A stretch of DNA of 64,000 bases from an uncultured Alistipes sp. (GCA_910576555.1 CAJTIY010000004.1:62001-126000); one strand, 5' to 3'. Positions 43,868 through 53,133 are shown, counted from the stretch's first letter. A program made the numbers and translations. The notes: generated by a model not told the origin, from the letters alone.

Positions 43868-44476
43868 TCAGAGCTCGATCGCCTTGCACACGAGCCCCAT
43901 CTGCCGGATCCGCTCCAGCGTGCGGGGCAGCGCATAGCGCATGTTCCGGAACGCCTTCTCGCTGTCGTGGAACACCACGACGGCTCCGGGCGCGAGGTAC
44001 TTGACCACGTTCTTCAGACACGTCCGCGGCGAGAGCCCCCGGTTGTAGTCGCGCGAAATGATGTCCCACATCACCAGCTTGTAGCGCTGCCCCAAGAACC
44101 GGGCCTGCGCCGGCGTGATCCGCGCATAGGGCGGCCGGAACAGATCGCTGTGTATGAGATCGTTGGCGAAGTCGACATCCTCCGTATAGCGCTCGAGGCT
44201 CATGCCCCAGCCCTTCTGGTGGGAGTAGGTGTGGTTGCCTACGCGGTGTCCGGCGTCGAGGATGCGGCGGTAGAGATCGGGGTACATCTCGACGTTCTTG
44301 CCCAAGACGAAAAACGTCGCTTTGGCATCGTACTTGTCGAGCGTGGCGAGGATCCATTCGGTGACACCGGGCGTGGGACCGTCGTCGAAGGTGAGGAACA
44401 CCCCGTCGCGGTCGTCGATCTCCCAGATCAGGTCCGGCATCAGCCGCCGGATTATTTTGGGCGGTTTGAATCGCAT
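43868..44476 (-). CDS. Polysaccharide deacetylase (NodB homology, CE4)
   Basis: A 202-residue metal-dependent deacetylase acting on N-acetylglucosamine polymers such as peptidoglycan. Motif 1 is FLTFDDGPTP, motif 2 the metal-binding HTYSH (in VGNHTYSHQKGWGMS), motif 3 FRPPYARIT, and the C-terminal motif VVVFHDSEKA. No clear signal peptide is present; a short basic N-terminus MRFKPPKIIRR precedes the domain, so location is unclear. It is divergent from the DUF4837 gene with its own promoter. Confidence 0.88.
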   Translation of the reverse strand: MRFKPPKIIRRLMPDLIWEIDDRDGVFLTFDDGPTPGVTEWILATLDKYDAKATFFVLGKNVEMYPDLYRRILDAGHRVGNHTYSHQKGWGMSLERYTEDVDFANDLIHSDLFRPPYARITPAQARFLGQRYKLVMWDIISRDYNRGLSPRTCLKNVVKYLAPGAVVVFHDSEKAFRNMRYALPRTLERIRQMGLVCKAIEL

Positions 44477-44490
44477 CGCTTATCGAAAGA

Positions 44491-44498
44491 CAAAAATA
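44491..44498 (-). promoter_or_regulatory. -7 element of the deacetylase promoter
   Basis: TATTTTTG on the minus strand matches TAnnTTTG, 14 bp before the start codon, giving a very short leader. Confidence 0.6.
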
Positions 44499-44530
44499 GT
44501 AAAAATCCGCCCCGAACCGAAAAAAATCGC

Positions 44531-44538
44531 TACCTTTG
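44531..44538 (+). promoter_or_regulatory. -7 element of the DUF4837 promoter
   Basis: TACCTTTG, a perfect TAnnTTTG match 25 bp before the start. With the minus-strand element 32 bp away it forms a compact divergent promoter. Confidence 0.7.
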
Positions 44539-44563
44539 TAAATAACGATCAATTCCCCCGACC

Positions 44564-45655
44564 ATGAAAACCTACCGCCGCCTGCTGCTCGCCGCCTGCC
44601 TCGTCGCCCTCGCGACGGGTTGCGACGCCTTCCGTTCGCTCACCCGGCCCCGCCTGAAGACCGCGCAGGGCAGCCCCTACGAGCTGATCGTCGTCTGCCG
44701 GCAGGCCGAATGGACGGGCGCCGTGGGCGATTCGCTGCGCGCCGTACTGACGGCACCGGTGCCCTACCTCAACCAGACCGAGCCGCATTTCGACGTGTTG
44801 CGCGTCACCGAGCGGGGCTTCACCGGTCTGGTGGCCGACCACCGCAACATCCTGAAGGTGGTCGTCGACCCGACGCTCGAGGCCGCGAGTACGGCCGTGC
44901 AGTACAACGTCACGGCCGACCCGCAGATCGTGCTGACGCTGCAGGGCCCCGATGACGCTTCGCTCCTCGCCTACCTCTCGGAGCACGGACCGAAGATCGT
45001 GCAGGCGCTCGAACAGGCCGAGCGCGACCGCGCCGTGGTCCGCTACGAACGCTTCGGCGAACCGGTCGTGAGGCAGGCCATCGAACGCAACTTCGGCGTG
45101 GAGATCGACGTCCCGAAGGGGTACATCCTCGCCGCCGACCAGCCCGACTTCGTCTGGGCGCGCTACGAATACCCCACGGCCAGTCAGGGCTTCTTCGTCT
45201 ACTCCTACCCCTACGAGGGCTACGGCTCGCTGACGGCCGCGGCGCTTCTGGCCGCCCGCAACCGGTTCGCGGCCCGCATCCCCGGCCCCTCCGAAGGCTC
45301 CTACATGACCACCTCCGAGGTCTTCGAACCGGCCTACCGCATCTTCCGCCTCGAAGGGCGGCTGTGGTGCGAGCTGCGCGGCTTCTGGGACGTCGCGGGC
45401 GACTTCATGGGCGGTCCCTTCGTCAGCTACTCGACCGTGGACACGACCACCGGCCGCGTCTTCACGATCGACGGCTACGTCTACTCGCCGAAGCTCCACA
45501 AACGCAACTTCGTGCGCGGCATCGAGCACCTGCTCTACACGATCCGCTTCCCGCAGGATCCGCAGCCGGCCCGACAGGCGGAGGCACAGCCCGACGTACA
45601 ACCCGACGCGCAGCCCGTCTCCCGACCGGACGCACGGCCCGCCGGCGGGCGCTAA
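44564..45655 (+). CDS. DUF4837-family lipoprotein
   Basis: A 363-residue lipoprotein (lipobox LATGC, Cys 20) of a family confined largely to Bacteroidota. Recognisable blocks are SPYELIVVCRQAEWTGAVGD and FDVLRVTERGFTGL in the first half and RGFWDVAGDFMGGPFVSYS in the second. The C-terminus is a Pro/Gln-rich tail (QPDVQPDAQPVSRP). The function of the family is unknown to me; it is cell-envelope located. It precedes cls by 33 bp, and the two are probably co-transcribed. Confidence 0.85.
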   Translation: MKTYRRLLLAACLVALATGCDAFRSLTRPRLKTAQGSPYELIVVCRQAEWTGAVGDSLRAVLTAPVPYLNQTEPHFDVLRVTERGFTGLVADHRNILKVVVDPTLEAASTAVQYNVTADPQIVLTLQGPDDASLLAYLSEHGPKIVQALEQAERDRAVVRYERFGEPVVRQAIERNFGVEIDVPKGYILAADQPDFVWARYEYPTASQGFFVYSYPYEGYGSLTAAALLAARNRFAARIPGPSEGSYMTTSEVFEPAYRIFRLEGRLWCELRGFWDVAGDFMGGPFVSYSTVDTTTGRVFTIDGYVYSPKLHKRNFVRGIEHLLYTIRFPQDPQPARQAEAQPDVQPDAQPVSRPDARPAGGR

Positions 45656-45688
45656 CCCGCCCCGCGTCCGGGCCCGAACGCCGACCTC

Positions 45689-47104
45689 ATGCCGCAGCTG
45701 CTGACACACCTCTTTTTCGGGATCTACGTCCTCACGATCTTCGGGATCGTCCTCATCGTCATCTCCGACAACCGGAATCCGCTGAAGACGCTGCCGTGGA
45801 TCATCGTGCTGATCTTCGCCCCGATCGTCGGCGTCATCTTCTACTTCTTCTTCGGGCAGAACCTCTCCAAGCAGCGGATCATCTCGCGGCGCACACGCAA
45901 GCGGATCACCATGCAGCTCGAGGAGGCGGCGCCGCCCGAGGGGCACGGCATCCCGGAGCACCATCGTCCGCTGGCGACGCTGCTCGAAAGCTCGATCCTC
46001 GCCGTGCCGCTTTACGGAAGCCGCATCACCCCCTACACCGACGGCAAAGCGAAGATGGAGGCGCTGCTGACCGAGATCGCACGTGCCGCGCACCACATCC
46101 ACCTGCAGTACTACATCCTCGCCGACGACGACACGGGCCGCCGCCTGCGCGACGCCCTCGTGGCGAAGGCCCACAAGGGGGTGGTCGTGCGTATTCTCTA
46201 CGACGACGTGGGGACCAGCGGCGCCGACAAGCGGTTCTTCGCCGAGATGCGCCGCGCCGGAATCGAGGTCCACGCCTTCCTCCACGTCAAGTTCCCGCGC
46301 TTCACCAGCAAGGTCAACTACCGCAACCACCGCAAGATCGCCGTCATCGACGGCCGCGTGGCCTTCATGGGCGGCATGAACATCGCCGACCGCTACGTGC
46401 GGGGCATGTGGTGGGGCCGGTGGCGCGACACCCATTTCCGGATCGAGGGCAGCGGCGCCGCGGGGCTGCAGGCCTCCTTCCTGAGCGACTGGTCGGCCAC
46501 GACCAAGCAGCACGTCGCCGGGCCGGACTACTACCCCGCGACCGAACGCTTCACCGACAACACGCTGCAGATCGTCCCGAGCGGTCCCTTCGGCAAGTGG
46601 CGTACGCTGCTGCAGGGAGCCAGCTTCGCCGTCGCCCGCGCGCGGCGCCGGATCTGGATCCAGACCCCCTACTACCTCCCCTCCGACGTCATCAACTCGG
46701 CGCTGCAGACCGCGGCGCTGGCCGGCATCGACGTGCGGCTGATGCTCCCCCAGCGCTCCGATTCGCGCATCGTCGACCTCGCCTCGCACTCCTACCTCGA
46801 CGACATGATGAAGGCGGGCGTGCGCATCCTCTTCTACCGCCCCGGGTTCCTCCACGCCAAGCTGCTGATCGTCGACGACGATCTGGCCGTCATCGGCTCG
46901 GCGAACATGGATTTCCGCAGCTTCGAGCACAATTTCGAGGTCAACGCCTTCGTCTACGACCCCGCCTTCACGGCGCAGATGGCCGCCATCTTCGCCGACG
47001 ACGAGGCGCAATGCTGCCGCCTCGCCCCGGGCGACTGGTTCCGGCGTCCGCGCCGCATCCGCTTCGCCGAATCGGTCCTGCGCGTCTTCTCGCCCCTGCT
47101 CTGA
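45689..47104 (+). CDS. cls: Cardiolipin synthase
   Basis: Makes cardiolipin from phosphatidylglycerol at the inner membrane. The product is 471 residues: two N-terminal membrane helices (LFFGIYVLTIFGIVLIVIS; WIIVLIFAPIVGVIFYFFF) and two phospholipase D domains with HKD motifs at His214 (HRKIAVID) and His389 (HAKLLIVD), each followed by a GGMN or GSAN block. All catalytic residues are present. Confidence 0.94.
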   Translation: MPQLLTHLFFGIYVLTIFGIVLIVISDNRNPLKTLPWIIVLIFAPIVGVIFYFFFGQNLSKQRIISRRTRKRITMQLEEAAPPEGHGIPEHHRPLATLLESSILAVPLYGSRITPYTDGKAKMEALLTEIARAAHHIHLQYYILADDDTGRRLRDALVAKAHKGVVVRILYDDVGTSGADKRFFAEMRRAGIEVHAFLHVKFPRFTSKVNYRNHRKIAVIDGRVAFMGGMNIADRYVRGMWWGRWRDTHFRIEGSGAAGLQASFLSDWSATTKQHVAGPDYYPATERFTDNTLQIVPSGPFGKWRTLLQGASFAVARARRRIWIQTPYYLPSDVINSALQTAALAGIDVRLMLPQRSDSRIVDLASHSYLDDMMKAGVRILFYRPGFLHAKLLIVDDDLAVIGSANMDFRSFEHNFEVNAFVYDPAFTAQMAAIFADDEAQCCRLAPGDWFRRPRRIRFAESVLRVFSPLL

Positions 47105-47306
47105 ACCGCTGCGAAGGGAAGGGGTACTGCCGTCCCCGCCCCGCCGCAACGGCGCAACCGGACAACGCCTCCGCCCGACAACCCGCAACCGCCCCTCCCG
47201 TCAGCTCCCGGCCGACAACCTTTCCGACCGACGGACCCCGACGGCCCGCCGTCCCCGTCCGGCCCTGCCCGACAAAGCCCGACAGCCCGCCAGCACCGCC
47301 CGAAGA

Positions 47307-47343
47307 CAAAAAAAGACGGAACGCCCCTCGGGGCATTCCGTCC
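47307..47343 (-). terminator. Rho-independent terminator of rplS
   Basis: GACGGAACGCCCC (47315-47327) pairs with GGGGCATTCCGTC (47331-47343) with one wobble, with seven A on the 5' plus side giving U residues in the rplS transcript. It lies about 20 bp past the rplS stop. Confidence 0.88.
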
Positions 47344-47363
47344 GTTTCGCGACGCGGGCCGAA

Positions 47364-47741
47364 CTATTTGGCCGCGGTCGTCATGCGCTTCTCCTTGATG
47401 CGCGCCTTCTTACCGGTCAGCTTGCGCAGGTAGTAGATACGTGCGCGACGTACGACACCGATCTTGTTCACCTCGATCTTCTCGATGTGGGGCGAGTAGA
47501 GCGGGAAGATACGCTCCACGCCTACGCCGTTCGAGATCTTGCGGATCGTGAACATCTTGGTCTTGCCCTGACCCTTGATCTGGATCACCACGCCGCGGAA
47601 GCTCTGGAGACGCTCCTTGCTGCCCTCGACGATCTTGTAGGTCACCGTGATCGTGTCGCCGGCCTTGAACGCCGGTACGTCGGCGTCGGTCTTCGGCCAC
47701 ATCTGCTCGTTTACGAGCCGGATGATTGCATCTTTGTTCAT
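47364..47741 (-). CDS. rplS: 50S ribosomal protein L19
   Basis: Large-subunit protein at the 30S/50S interface. The start at 47741 (MNKDAIIRLVNEQ) gives 125 residues with the family blocks AGDTITVTYKIVEGSKERLQ, SFRGVVIQIKGQG and the C-terminal RRARIYYLRKLTGKKARIKE. An upstream in-frame ATG would add twelve residues lacking similarity and is not used. Transcription starts about 145 nt upstream, leaving a long leader that may carry autoregulatory structure. Confidence 0.97.
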   Translation of the reverse strand: MNKDAIIRLVNEQMWPKTDADVPAFKAGDTITVTYKIVEGSKERLQSFRGVVIQIKGQGKTKMFTIRKISNGVGVERIFPLYSPHIEKIEVNKIGVVRRARIYYLRKLTGKKARIKEKRMTTAAK

Positions 47742-47893
47742 TGTGTTGCAATGGTTTTTACGTTTCACGCCCGACATTCCCGCTGTGCCCGGACTACCAT
47801 GCGGCGCCTTGTCCGCAATCCCGAGGTCCGCGAAGACCCTTCTTTGTCCGCCGCACCCAATGAAAGAGGTCGGTACATGCCCTTAAGGGAGGG

Positions 47894-47901
47894 CAAAGGT
47901 A
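47894..47901 (-). promoter_or_regulatory. -7 element of the rplS promoter
   Basis: TACCTTTG on the minus strand, a perfect TAnnTTTG match, about 150 bp upstream of rplS. Confidence 0.65.
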
Positions 47902-47955
47902 GGTATTTTTTTCGAATCGTCGCAGACACACCCGAAAAATTCGCACGAATTATCG

Positions 47956-47963
47956 TATCTTTG
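47956..47963 (+). promoter_or_regulatory. -7 element of the surE promoter
   Basis: TATCTTTG, a perfect TAnnTTTG match, about 108 bp upstream of the surE start. Confidence 0.6.
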
Positions 47964-48071
47964 CCGAAGACCCGTCCCTCGCGCCGAGCACGACGCCCCG
48001 CGGAGGCGACGGTCCGAAGCACCCGGCCGCCCCATCGCGGAGCGCCGAGCGTGCCGAAACCCGCAAAGACG

Positions 48072-48848
48072 ATGAACGGAGAACGACTGATACTGGTAAC
48101 CAACGACGACGGTTACGACTCGAAAGGCATGGCCGCCGCCATCGAGGTGGCCCGCAGCTTCGGCCGCGTGGTGGCGGTCGCACCCGAGACGACGCAGAGC
48201 GGCATGAGTCAGGCCATCACGATGCACGCTCCGCTCTTCCTGCGCCGCGTGCGCACGGAGGAGGGGCTCGAGCTCTACGCCTTCTCGGGCACGCCGGTCG
48301 ACTGCGTGAAGATGGCCTTCGACCACCTCTTCCGCGAGGAGCGGATCGATCTGGTGATCTCGGGCATCAACCACGGCTCCAACTCGGCAGTAAACGTCCT
48401 CTACTCGGGCACGATGGGCGCCGCGATCGAAGGGAGCTTCTACGGCTGCCCGACCGTGGGTCTCTCGCTCTGCGACCACGGTGCCGACGCCGACTTCGAA
48501 GCCTCGATCGCATGGGGCAAACGCATCGTGGGCGACCTGCTGGCCGCCGAGGTCGCGCTGCCGCTCTGCCTCAACGTCAACATCCCCGTCGGCCGCCCGG
48601 AGACGATCCGCGGCCTGCGCCTCTGCCGCCAGAACCGCGGCTTCTGGCGCGAGGAGTTCTTCCGCCGCGAGGATCCCCGCGGCCGCACCTACTTCTGGCT
48701 CACGGGCGACTTCGTCAACGCCGAGCCCGACGCCGAGGACACCGACGAATGGGCGCTGGCCCACAACTACGTTTCGGTGGTGCCCATACAGGTCGACATG
48801 ACCGACTACGGCGGGCTCGAGACGCTGCGCAACGTACTGAAAAACTAA
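48072..48848 (+). CDS. surE: 5'/3'-nucleotidase SurE
   Basis: Metal-dependent nucleotidase and exopolyphosphatase linked to survival in stationary phase. The product is 258 residues. The N-terminal metal site is VTNDDGYDSKG (Asp12-Asp13), and the family blocks SGTPVDCVKMAF, DLVISGINHGSN and YSGTMGAAIEG are all intact. The ATG at 48072 fits the family start; the open frame further upstream crosses the rplS leader on the other strand. A sensor kinase gene follows 12 bp later, so surE may be in an operon with a two-component system. Confidence 0.95.
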   Translation: MNGERLILVTNDDGYDSKGMAAAIEVARSFGRVVAVAPETTQSGMSQAITMHAPLFLRRVRTEEGLELYAFSGTPVDCVKMAFDHLFREERIDLVISGINHGSNSAVNVLYSGTMGAAIEGSFYGCPTVGLSLCDHGADADFEASIAWGKRIVGDLLAAEVALPLCLNVNIPVGRPETIRGLRLCRQNRGFWREEFFRREDPRGRTYFWLTGDFVNAEPDAEDTDEWALAHNYVSVVPIQVDMTDYGGLETLRNVLKN

Positions 48849-48860
48849 TCGACCGATCAC

Positions 48861-49832
48861 ATGCTGTTCCGCATTCTGCTCATCATCGCCATCGCCGTGC
48901 AGACGCTCGCCACGCTCTATGCGCTGCGACTCGTGCGCGCCACGAAGTACAACTCGGTGTGGATCCTCTTCATCGTGGGCTTCTCGCTGCTCTCGGTCGA
49001 GCGGCTCGTGCAGTTCATGGCCGCGGGCGGCAACTACGATCCCCGCTGGTGGTCGGCCTATCTGGGCATCGTGATCTCGGTCTGCCTCTCGATCGGGGTG
49101 ATCTACGCCCACAAGCTGTTCAAGTACATCGCCCGCCTCGACCGGCAGCGGCAGCTGTGGAACAAGCGCATCCTCACGGCCGTGCTCCGCACGGAGGAGA
49201 AGTCGCGGTCGCGCTTCTCGAAGGAGCTGCACGACGGTCTGGGCCCGCTGCTCTCCTCGGCCAAGATGTCGCTCTCGGCGCTCGCACGCAGCGAGCGGAG
49301 CGCCGAACAGCGGGAGATCATCGACAATACGGCCTACGTGATCGACGAAGCGATCCGCTCGCTGCGCGAAATCTCGAACAACCTCTCGCCGCACGTGCTC
49401 AACGACTTCGGGCTTGCGCGCGGCGTGCGCAACTTCATCGACAAGAGCGCGGCGATGCACGACGTGCGGATCCGCTTCACGACCAACCTGCGCAACGAAC
49501 GCTACGACACCGACGTGGAGGTGATCCTCTACCGCGTGATCTGCGAGCTGATCAACAACTCGCTCAAGCACGCCGCCTGCCGTACGATCAGCCTCTCGCT
49601 GGCGCAGCAGGGCGGCGAGCTGACGCTCGACTACTCCGACGACGGCCGCGGCTTCAACCCGCAGGCGATGATGGACTGCGGCATGGGGCTCTCGAACATC
49701 GCCTCGCGCATCAACTCGCTGGGCGGCACGTTCGACATCGCCTCGACCAAAGGCAAGGGCATGCACGCCTCGATCCGCGTCGGCGCGGGCGAGGAGTCCG
49801 CATCGCGATCCCCGAAAAACGACCGATCATGA
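48861..49832 (+). CDS. Membrane sensor histidine kinase, HisKA_3 (NarX/DegS type)
   Basis: A 323-residue kinase. Three hydrophobic segments lie in the first 90 residues (about 1-22, 31-52, 66-85), then a short coiled linker, then HisKA_3 with His124 in RFSKELHDGLGPLLSS. The ATPase domain has CELINNSLKHA (N box), DDGRGFNPQAM and GMGLSNIASRINSLGG. There is no large periplasmic sensor, so it may sense membrane state. Its stop overlaps the regulator start (ATGA). The signal is unknown. Confidence 0.9.
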   Translation: MLFRILLIIAIAVQTLATLYALRLVRATKYNSVWILFIVGFSLLSVERLVQFMAAGGNYDPRWWSAYLGIVISVCLSIGVIYAHKLFKYIARLDRQRQLWNKRILTAVLRTEEKSRSRFSKELHDGLGPLLSSAKMSLSALARSERSAEQREIIDNTAYVIDEAIRSLREISNNLSPHVLNDFGLARGVRNFIDKSAAMHDVRIRFTTNLRNERYDTDVEVILYRVICELINNSLKHAACRTISLSLAQQGGELTLDYSDDGRGFNPQAMMDCGMGLSNIASRINSLGGTFDIASTKGKGMHASIRVGAGEESASRSPKNDRS

Positions 49833-50470
49833 ACCGCCGCATCGTACTGGTCGACGACCACTCGCTGTTCCGCAACGGACTGCGCGGCCTGCTGGAACGC
49901 AGCGCCGGCTGCAGCGTCGTGGGCGAGGCGGGCAGCGGCGAGGAGCTGCTCGCCCTGCTGCCCGGCATCGAGGCCGATATCGTCTTCATGGATTTCGCCA
50001 TGCCGGGCATCGACGGCGCCCAGACCACCGAGCGGGCGCTGGCGCTCCGGCCCGACCTGCAGATCATCGCCCTCTCGATGTTCGGCGAGGAGAGCTACTA
50101 CGCGCGCATGATGGAGGCGGGAGCCCGCGGCTTTCTGCTCAAGGATTCGGAGATCGACGACGTGATCGCCGCCATCGACGCGGTGGCGGCCGGCGGCAGC
50201 TACTTCAGCCCCCGGCTGCTCGCCACGCTCACGGGCCGCATGCGGGGCCGCGAACGCGAGGAGATCCCCGACGAGCAGCTCTCCGCCCGCGAACGGGAGA
50301 TTCTGGTGGCCGTCTGCCGGGGGCTTTCCAATCAGGAGATCGCCGACGAGCTGTTCATCTCCAAGCGCACGGTCGACAAGCACCGCGCCAACATCCTCGA
50401 GAAAACCGGCTGCAAGAACACCGCGGCGCTGGTGGTCTACGCCATCCGCCACGGCATCGTGGAGCTGTAG
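49829..50470 (+). CDS. LuxR/NarL-type response regulator
   Basis: A 213-residue regulator. The receiver has the acidic pair in VLVDDHSLFRNGL, phospho-acceptor Asp55 in IVFMDFAMPGIDG, and the Lys in GFLLKDSEID. The C-terminal HTH reads LSAREREILVAVCRGLSNQE and IADELFISKRTVDKHRANIL. It is translationally coupled to the kinase just upstream and is its obvious partner. The targets are not evident. Confidence 0.94.
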   Translation: MNRRIVLVDDHSLFRNGLRGLLERSAGCSVVGEAGSGEELLALLPGIEADIVFMDFAMPGIDGAQTTERALALRPDLQIIALSMFGEESYYARMMEAGARGFLLKDSEIDDVIAAIDAVAAGGSYFSPRLLATLTGRMRGREREEIPDEQLSAREREILVAVCRGLSNQEIADELFISKRTVDKHRANILEKTGCKNTAALVVYAIRHGIVEL

Positions 50471-50562
50471 GGAGGGGCCAAGCGCCCACAGCAAATCCGC
50501 ACCATCCGCACCGCCACCCCAGTACGAACAACGCCCCGCCGCCCCACCGGTGGCAAGCATAC

Positions 50563-50594
50563 GAAAAAACGGACGAAGGTTCGCCTTCGTCCGT
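50563..50594 (-). terminator. Rho-independent terminator of the transporter gene
   Basis: ACGGACGAAGG (50569-50579), loop TTCG, CCTTCGTCCGT (50584-50594): a perfect 11-bp stem with a stable UUCG-type tetraloop counterpart, followed by a U run in the minus transcript. 24 bp past the stop. Confidence 0.92.
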
Positions 50595-50617
50595 TATCGG
50601 TTTCGAGCGATCGGGCG

Positions 50618-51955
50618 CTACTCCACCGGAATGTTCTTATTCACGTTCTTCGAACCGGCGAGCGCGTAGTAGAGCAGGTAGGCCAGACCGGCGACGATCA
50701 CCCAATAGCTGGCCATGTAGCCCACCGAGTCGGAGATATACTGCTGCACGAGCGGAAGCACGCCGCCGCCCACGACCATCATCATGAAGATGCCCGAAGC
50801 CTGCGCGGTGTATTTGCCCAGCCCCTCGACGGCGAGGTTGAAGATACCGCCCCACATCACCGAGGTGCAGAGACCGCACAGCACGAGGAACAGGGCGCTG
50901 ACGGGCACCTGCGCCATCTGGAATCCGTTGTCGACGCTGTAACCCGGCATCGAGACCGTGACGGTCTTCGGAATGAAGATCGCGATGAGAATGAACAGGA
51001 TGGCGGTGGTCGACACGACGATCAGCTGCGTGCGGCTCGAAACCTTGCCGCTGATGACGCTGCTCACCGAACGGCCCACCAGCATCAGCAGCCAGTAGAT
51101 CGCCGCGATAGCGCCGCCGATCGCTGCTCCGTTGGCCAGCAGACCCGCGCCTTTGGCCGAGGAGTCGGCCAGATAGAAGTTCAGCGTACCCGGGATACCG
51201 ATCTCGATACCCACGTAGATGAAGATGGCGATCACGCCCAGCACCGTATGGCGGAAGCTCCACGGGCTGTAGGCATCCTTCGTCCGCTGCTCCGCGCACT
51301 TCTTCTGCAGGTGGGGTTCGGGGATGGCGACGAACGAAATGACGAGGAACGCCGCGGCGAAGACGCCCATAGCGATGAAGAGCAGCGGCGTGACGTCGCT
51401 CATCGCCGTCTTGGGAGTCACCGTGCCGATCAGCGCGCCGACGAAGAGCGGCGTGAGCGTACCCGACAGCGAGTTGAGCGCACCGCCCGTCTGGATCAGC
51501 TGGTTGCCCTTGTTGCCGCCGCCGCCCAGCAGGTTGAGCATCGGATTGACCACCGTGTTGAGCATGCAGACGCAGAATCCGCAGATGAAGGCGCCCAGCA
51601 GGTAGATCGCGAAGTTGAGCTTCAGCACGGCGCCGCCCACGGCGAAGAGCTCCGTCCCTGCGCCGTAGCGGCTCGACAGATACTGCGTGAACAGACCGGC
51701 GATACCCACCGCCATCGCGATGAGGGCCGTCTTCTTATAGCCGATGCGGGTCAGCATGCGGCCTGCGGGAATGCCCATGAAGAGATAGGCGAGGAAGTTC
51801 ATCATGTTGCCCATCATGCCGAGCATGTTGGAACCCTCGTACTCGTTCTTCCAGATCGTACCGAACGGCGCCGCCAGATTCGTCACGAAAGAGATCATCG
51901 CGAAGAGGAAGAACATCGTGACGATCGGAAGCAGATTGGTCTTCTTTTGTGTCAT
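50618..51955 (-). CDS. MFS sugar transporter, FHS (FucP/GluP/NagP-like) family
   Basis: A 445-residue transporter with about twelve membrane segments. N-terminal block NLLPIVTMFFLFAMISFVTNLAAPFGTIWK, then MNFLAYLFMGIPAGRMLTRIGYKKTAL with the MFS loop motif, and the family block CMLNTVVNPMLNLLGGGGNKGNQLIQTGGA. Related Bacteroidota proteins import fucose, glucose/galactose or N-acetylglucosamine across the inner membrane; the substrate here is not certain. It lies 27 bp after the polyprenyl synthase gene and shares its transcript. Confidence 0.88.
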   Translation of the reverse strand: MTQKKTNLLPIVTMFFLFAMISFVTNLAAPFGTIWKNEYEGSNMLGMMGNMMNFLAYLFMGIPAGRMLTRIGYKKTALIAMAVGIAGLFTQYLSSRYGAGTELFAVGGAVLKLNFAIYLLGAFICGFCVCMLNTVVNPMLNLLGGGGNKGNQLIQTGGALNSLSGTLTPLFVGALIGTVTPKTAMSDVTPLLFIAMGVFAAAFLVISFVAIPEPHLQKKCAEQRTKDAYSPWSFRHTVLGVIAIFIYVGIEIGIPGTLNFYLADSSAKGAGLLANGAAIGGAIAAIYWLLMLVGRSVSSVISGKVSSRTQLIVVSTTAILFILIAIFIPKTVTVSMPGYSVDNGFQMAQVPVSALFLVLCGLCTSVMWGGIFNLAVEGLGKYTAQASGIFMMMVVGGGVLPLVQQYISDSVGYMASYWVIVAGLAYLLYYALAGSKNVNKNIPVE

Positions 51956-51982
51956 AAAATATCGGTTTTAAGTTGAGTTCGA

Positions 51983-52987
51983 TCATTTGTCCCGCTCGGC
52001 GACATAGGCGCAGAGGTCGACCAGCGCCTTGCGGGCCGGCCGGTCGGGGCACTCGGCGAGCAGCTCGACGGCCCGGCCGACATAGTGGCGCATCACCTCG
52101 GCGGCCATGTCGAGGCCCCCTTCGTCGGTCACCGTCCGGCGGAGGTACTCCACCTGCCGCTCGTCGTCGCGGCAGGCGACCAGCCGTTCGATCAGCTCCG
52201 CACGACGCTCCTCCGACACACGGTCGAGCACCGTGAGCAGCGGCAGCGTGATCTTGCCTTCGCGCAGGTCGTTGCAGGCCGGCTTCCCGGTCCGCGCTTC
52301 AGGGGTGTAGTCGAGTATGTCGTCCTGCATCTGGAAGGCCATGCCGAGCGCCTCGCCGAAGCGCCGCATGAGCGCCACCCGTTCGCGCGGCGCACCCACG
52401 GCCATCGCACCGGCCGAGGCGCTGATGCCCAGCAGACAGGCGGTTTTCTTATGCACGATTTCGAGGTAGGAGTCGCGGGTCATGGCGTGCTTGCCGGCCA
52501 TCTCGCTCTGGAGCAGCTCGCCCTCGCAGAGGGCCGCCATGCCGCCGCAGATGTGCGACACCAGATCGAACTGGCCGCTGCGGAATCCGATGTCGAGGTT
52601 GCGGGCCAGCACGTAGTCGCCCAGCAGCACGGCCTTGTGCGACTGCCAGCGGGCATTGACCGAGGGGCGGCCGCGGCGCGTGTCCGACTCGTCGATCACG
52701 TCGTCGTGGATGAGCGACGTGACGTGGATCATCTCGACCATCATCGCCGCGAGGCAGGCCCTGTGTCCGGCCGCAGCACCGGGCGCCGCCGCATGGGTCG
52801 CGGCCGAGAGCAGCACCAGCAGCGGACGTATCCCCTTGCCGCGCGCCGTGAGGGCATAGCGCAGCATCTCGGAGAGCAACTCCCCCTCGGCCGTAAAGCG
52901 GCTTTCGACGAACTTTTCGTAGGCCGCGAGTTCCGCAGCCACGGGTTCGCGAATGGTATCGAGCGTAATCATAGACAAATCGGACAT
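51983..52987 (-). CDS. Polyprenyl diphosphate synthase (trans-type)
   Basis: Condenses isopentenyl diphosphate units into a long-chain prenyl diphosphate, probably for the menaquinone tail made by MenA. The product is 334 residues. The first Asp-rich motif is SLIHDDVIDESDTRRG, the second MQDDILDYTPE, with GKGIRPLLVLL near the N-terminus and LLGDYVLARNLDIG. Chain length cannot be read with certainty. Two -7 elements lie upstream. Confidence 0.92.
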   Translation of the reverse strand: MSDLSMITLDTIREPVAAELAAYEKFVESRFTAEGELLSEMLRYALTARGKGIRPLLVLLSAATHAAAPGAAAGHRACLAAMMVEMIHVTSLIHDDVIDESDTRRGRPSVNARWQSHKAVLLGDYVLARNLDIGFRSGQFDLVSHICGGMAALCEGELLQSEMAGKHAMTRDSYLEIVHKKTACLLGISASAGAMAVGAPRERVALMRRFGEALGMAFQMQDDILDYTPEARTGKPACNDLREGKITLPLLTVLDRVSEERRAELIERLVACRDDERQVEYLRRTVTDEGGLDMAAEVMRHYVGRAVELLAECPDRPARKALVDLCAYVAERDK

Positions 52988-53059
52988 TTAAACGGCGCAC
53001 CCGGACAAGCGGTACGAATCGGGGCCCGATCCGTGTCCGCGTCGCAGCGGATGCGCAGC

Positions 53060-53067
53060 CAAAGATA
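53060..53067 (-). promoter_or_regulatory. Proximal -7 element of the polyprenyl synthase promoter
   Basis: TATCTTTG on the minus strand, 72 bp before the start codon. Confidence 0.6.
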
Positions 53068-53133
53068 CGGATAAGCGAGGGCAAATGCAAGTTTGCTTGC
53101 GGTTTGCCGAGCGGAAGTATCTTGGACGAATGT

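Larger units (their letters stand above)
47742..48071. other. Divergent rplS-surE promoter region with a long rplS leader
   Basis: Carries the two -7 elements at 47894-47901 and 47956-47963. The part from 47742 to about 47887 would be the rplS 5' leader; no confident fold was drawn. No protein gene is supported here. Confidence 0.45.

Noticed and set aside
47105..47306. C-rich sequence resembling a tandem repeat after cls
   Set aside because: No constant unit length could be drawn, unlike the three 11-bp arrays.
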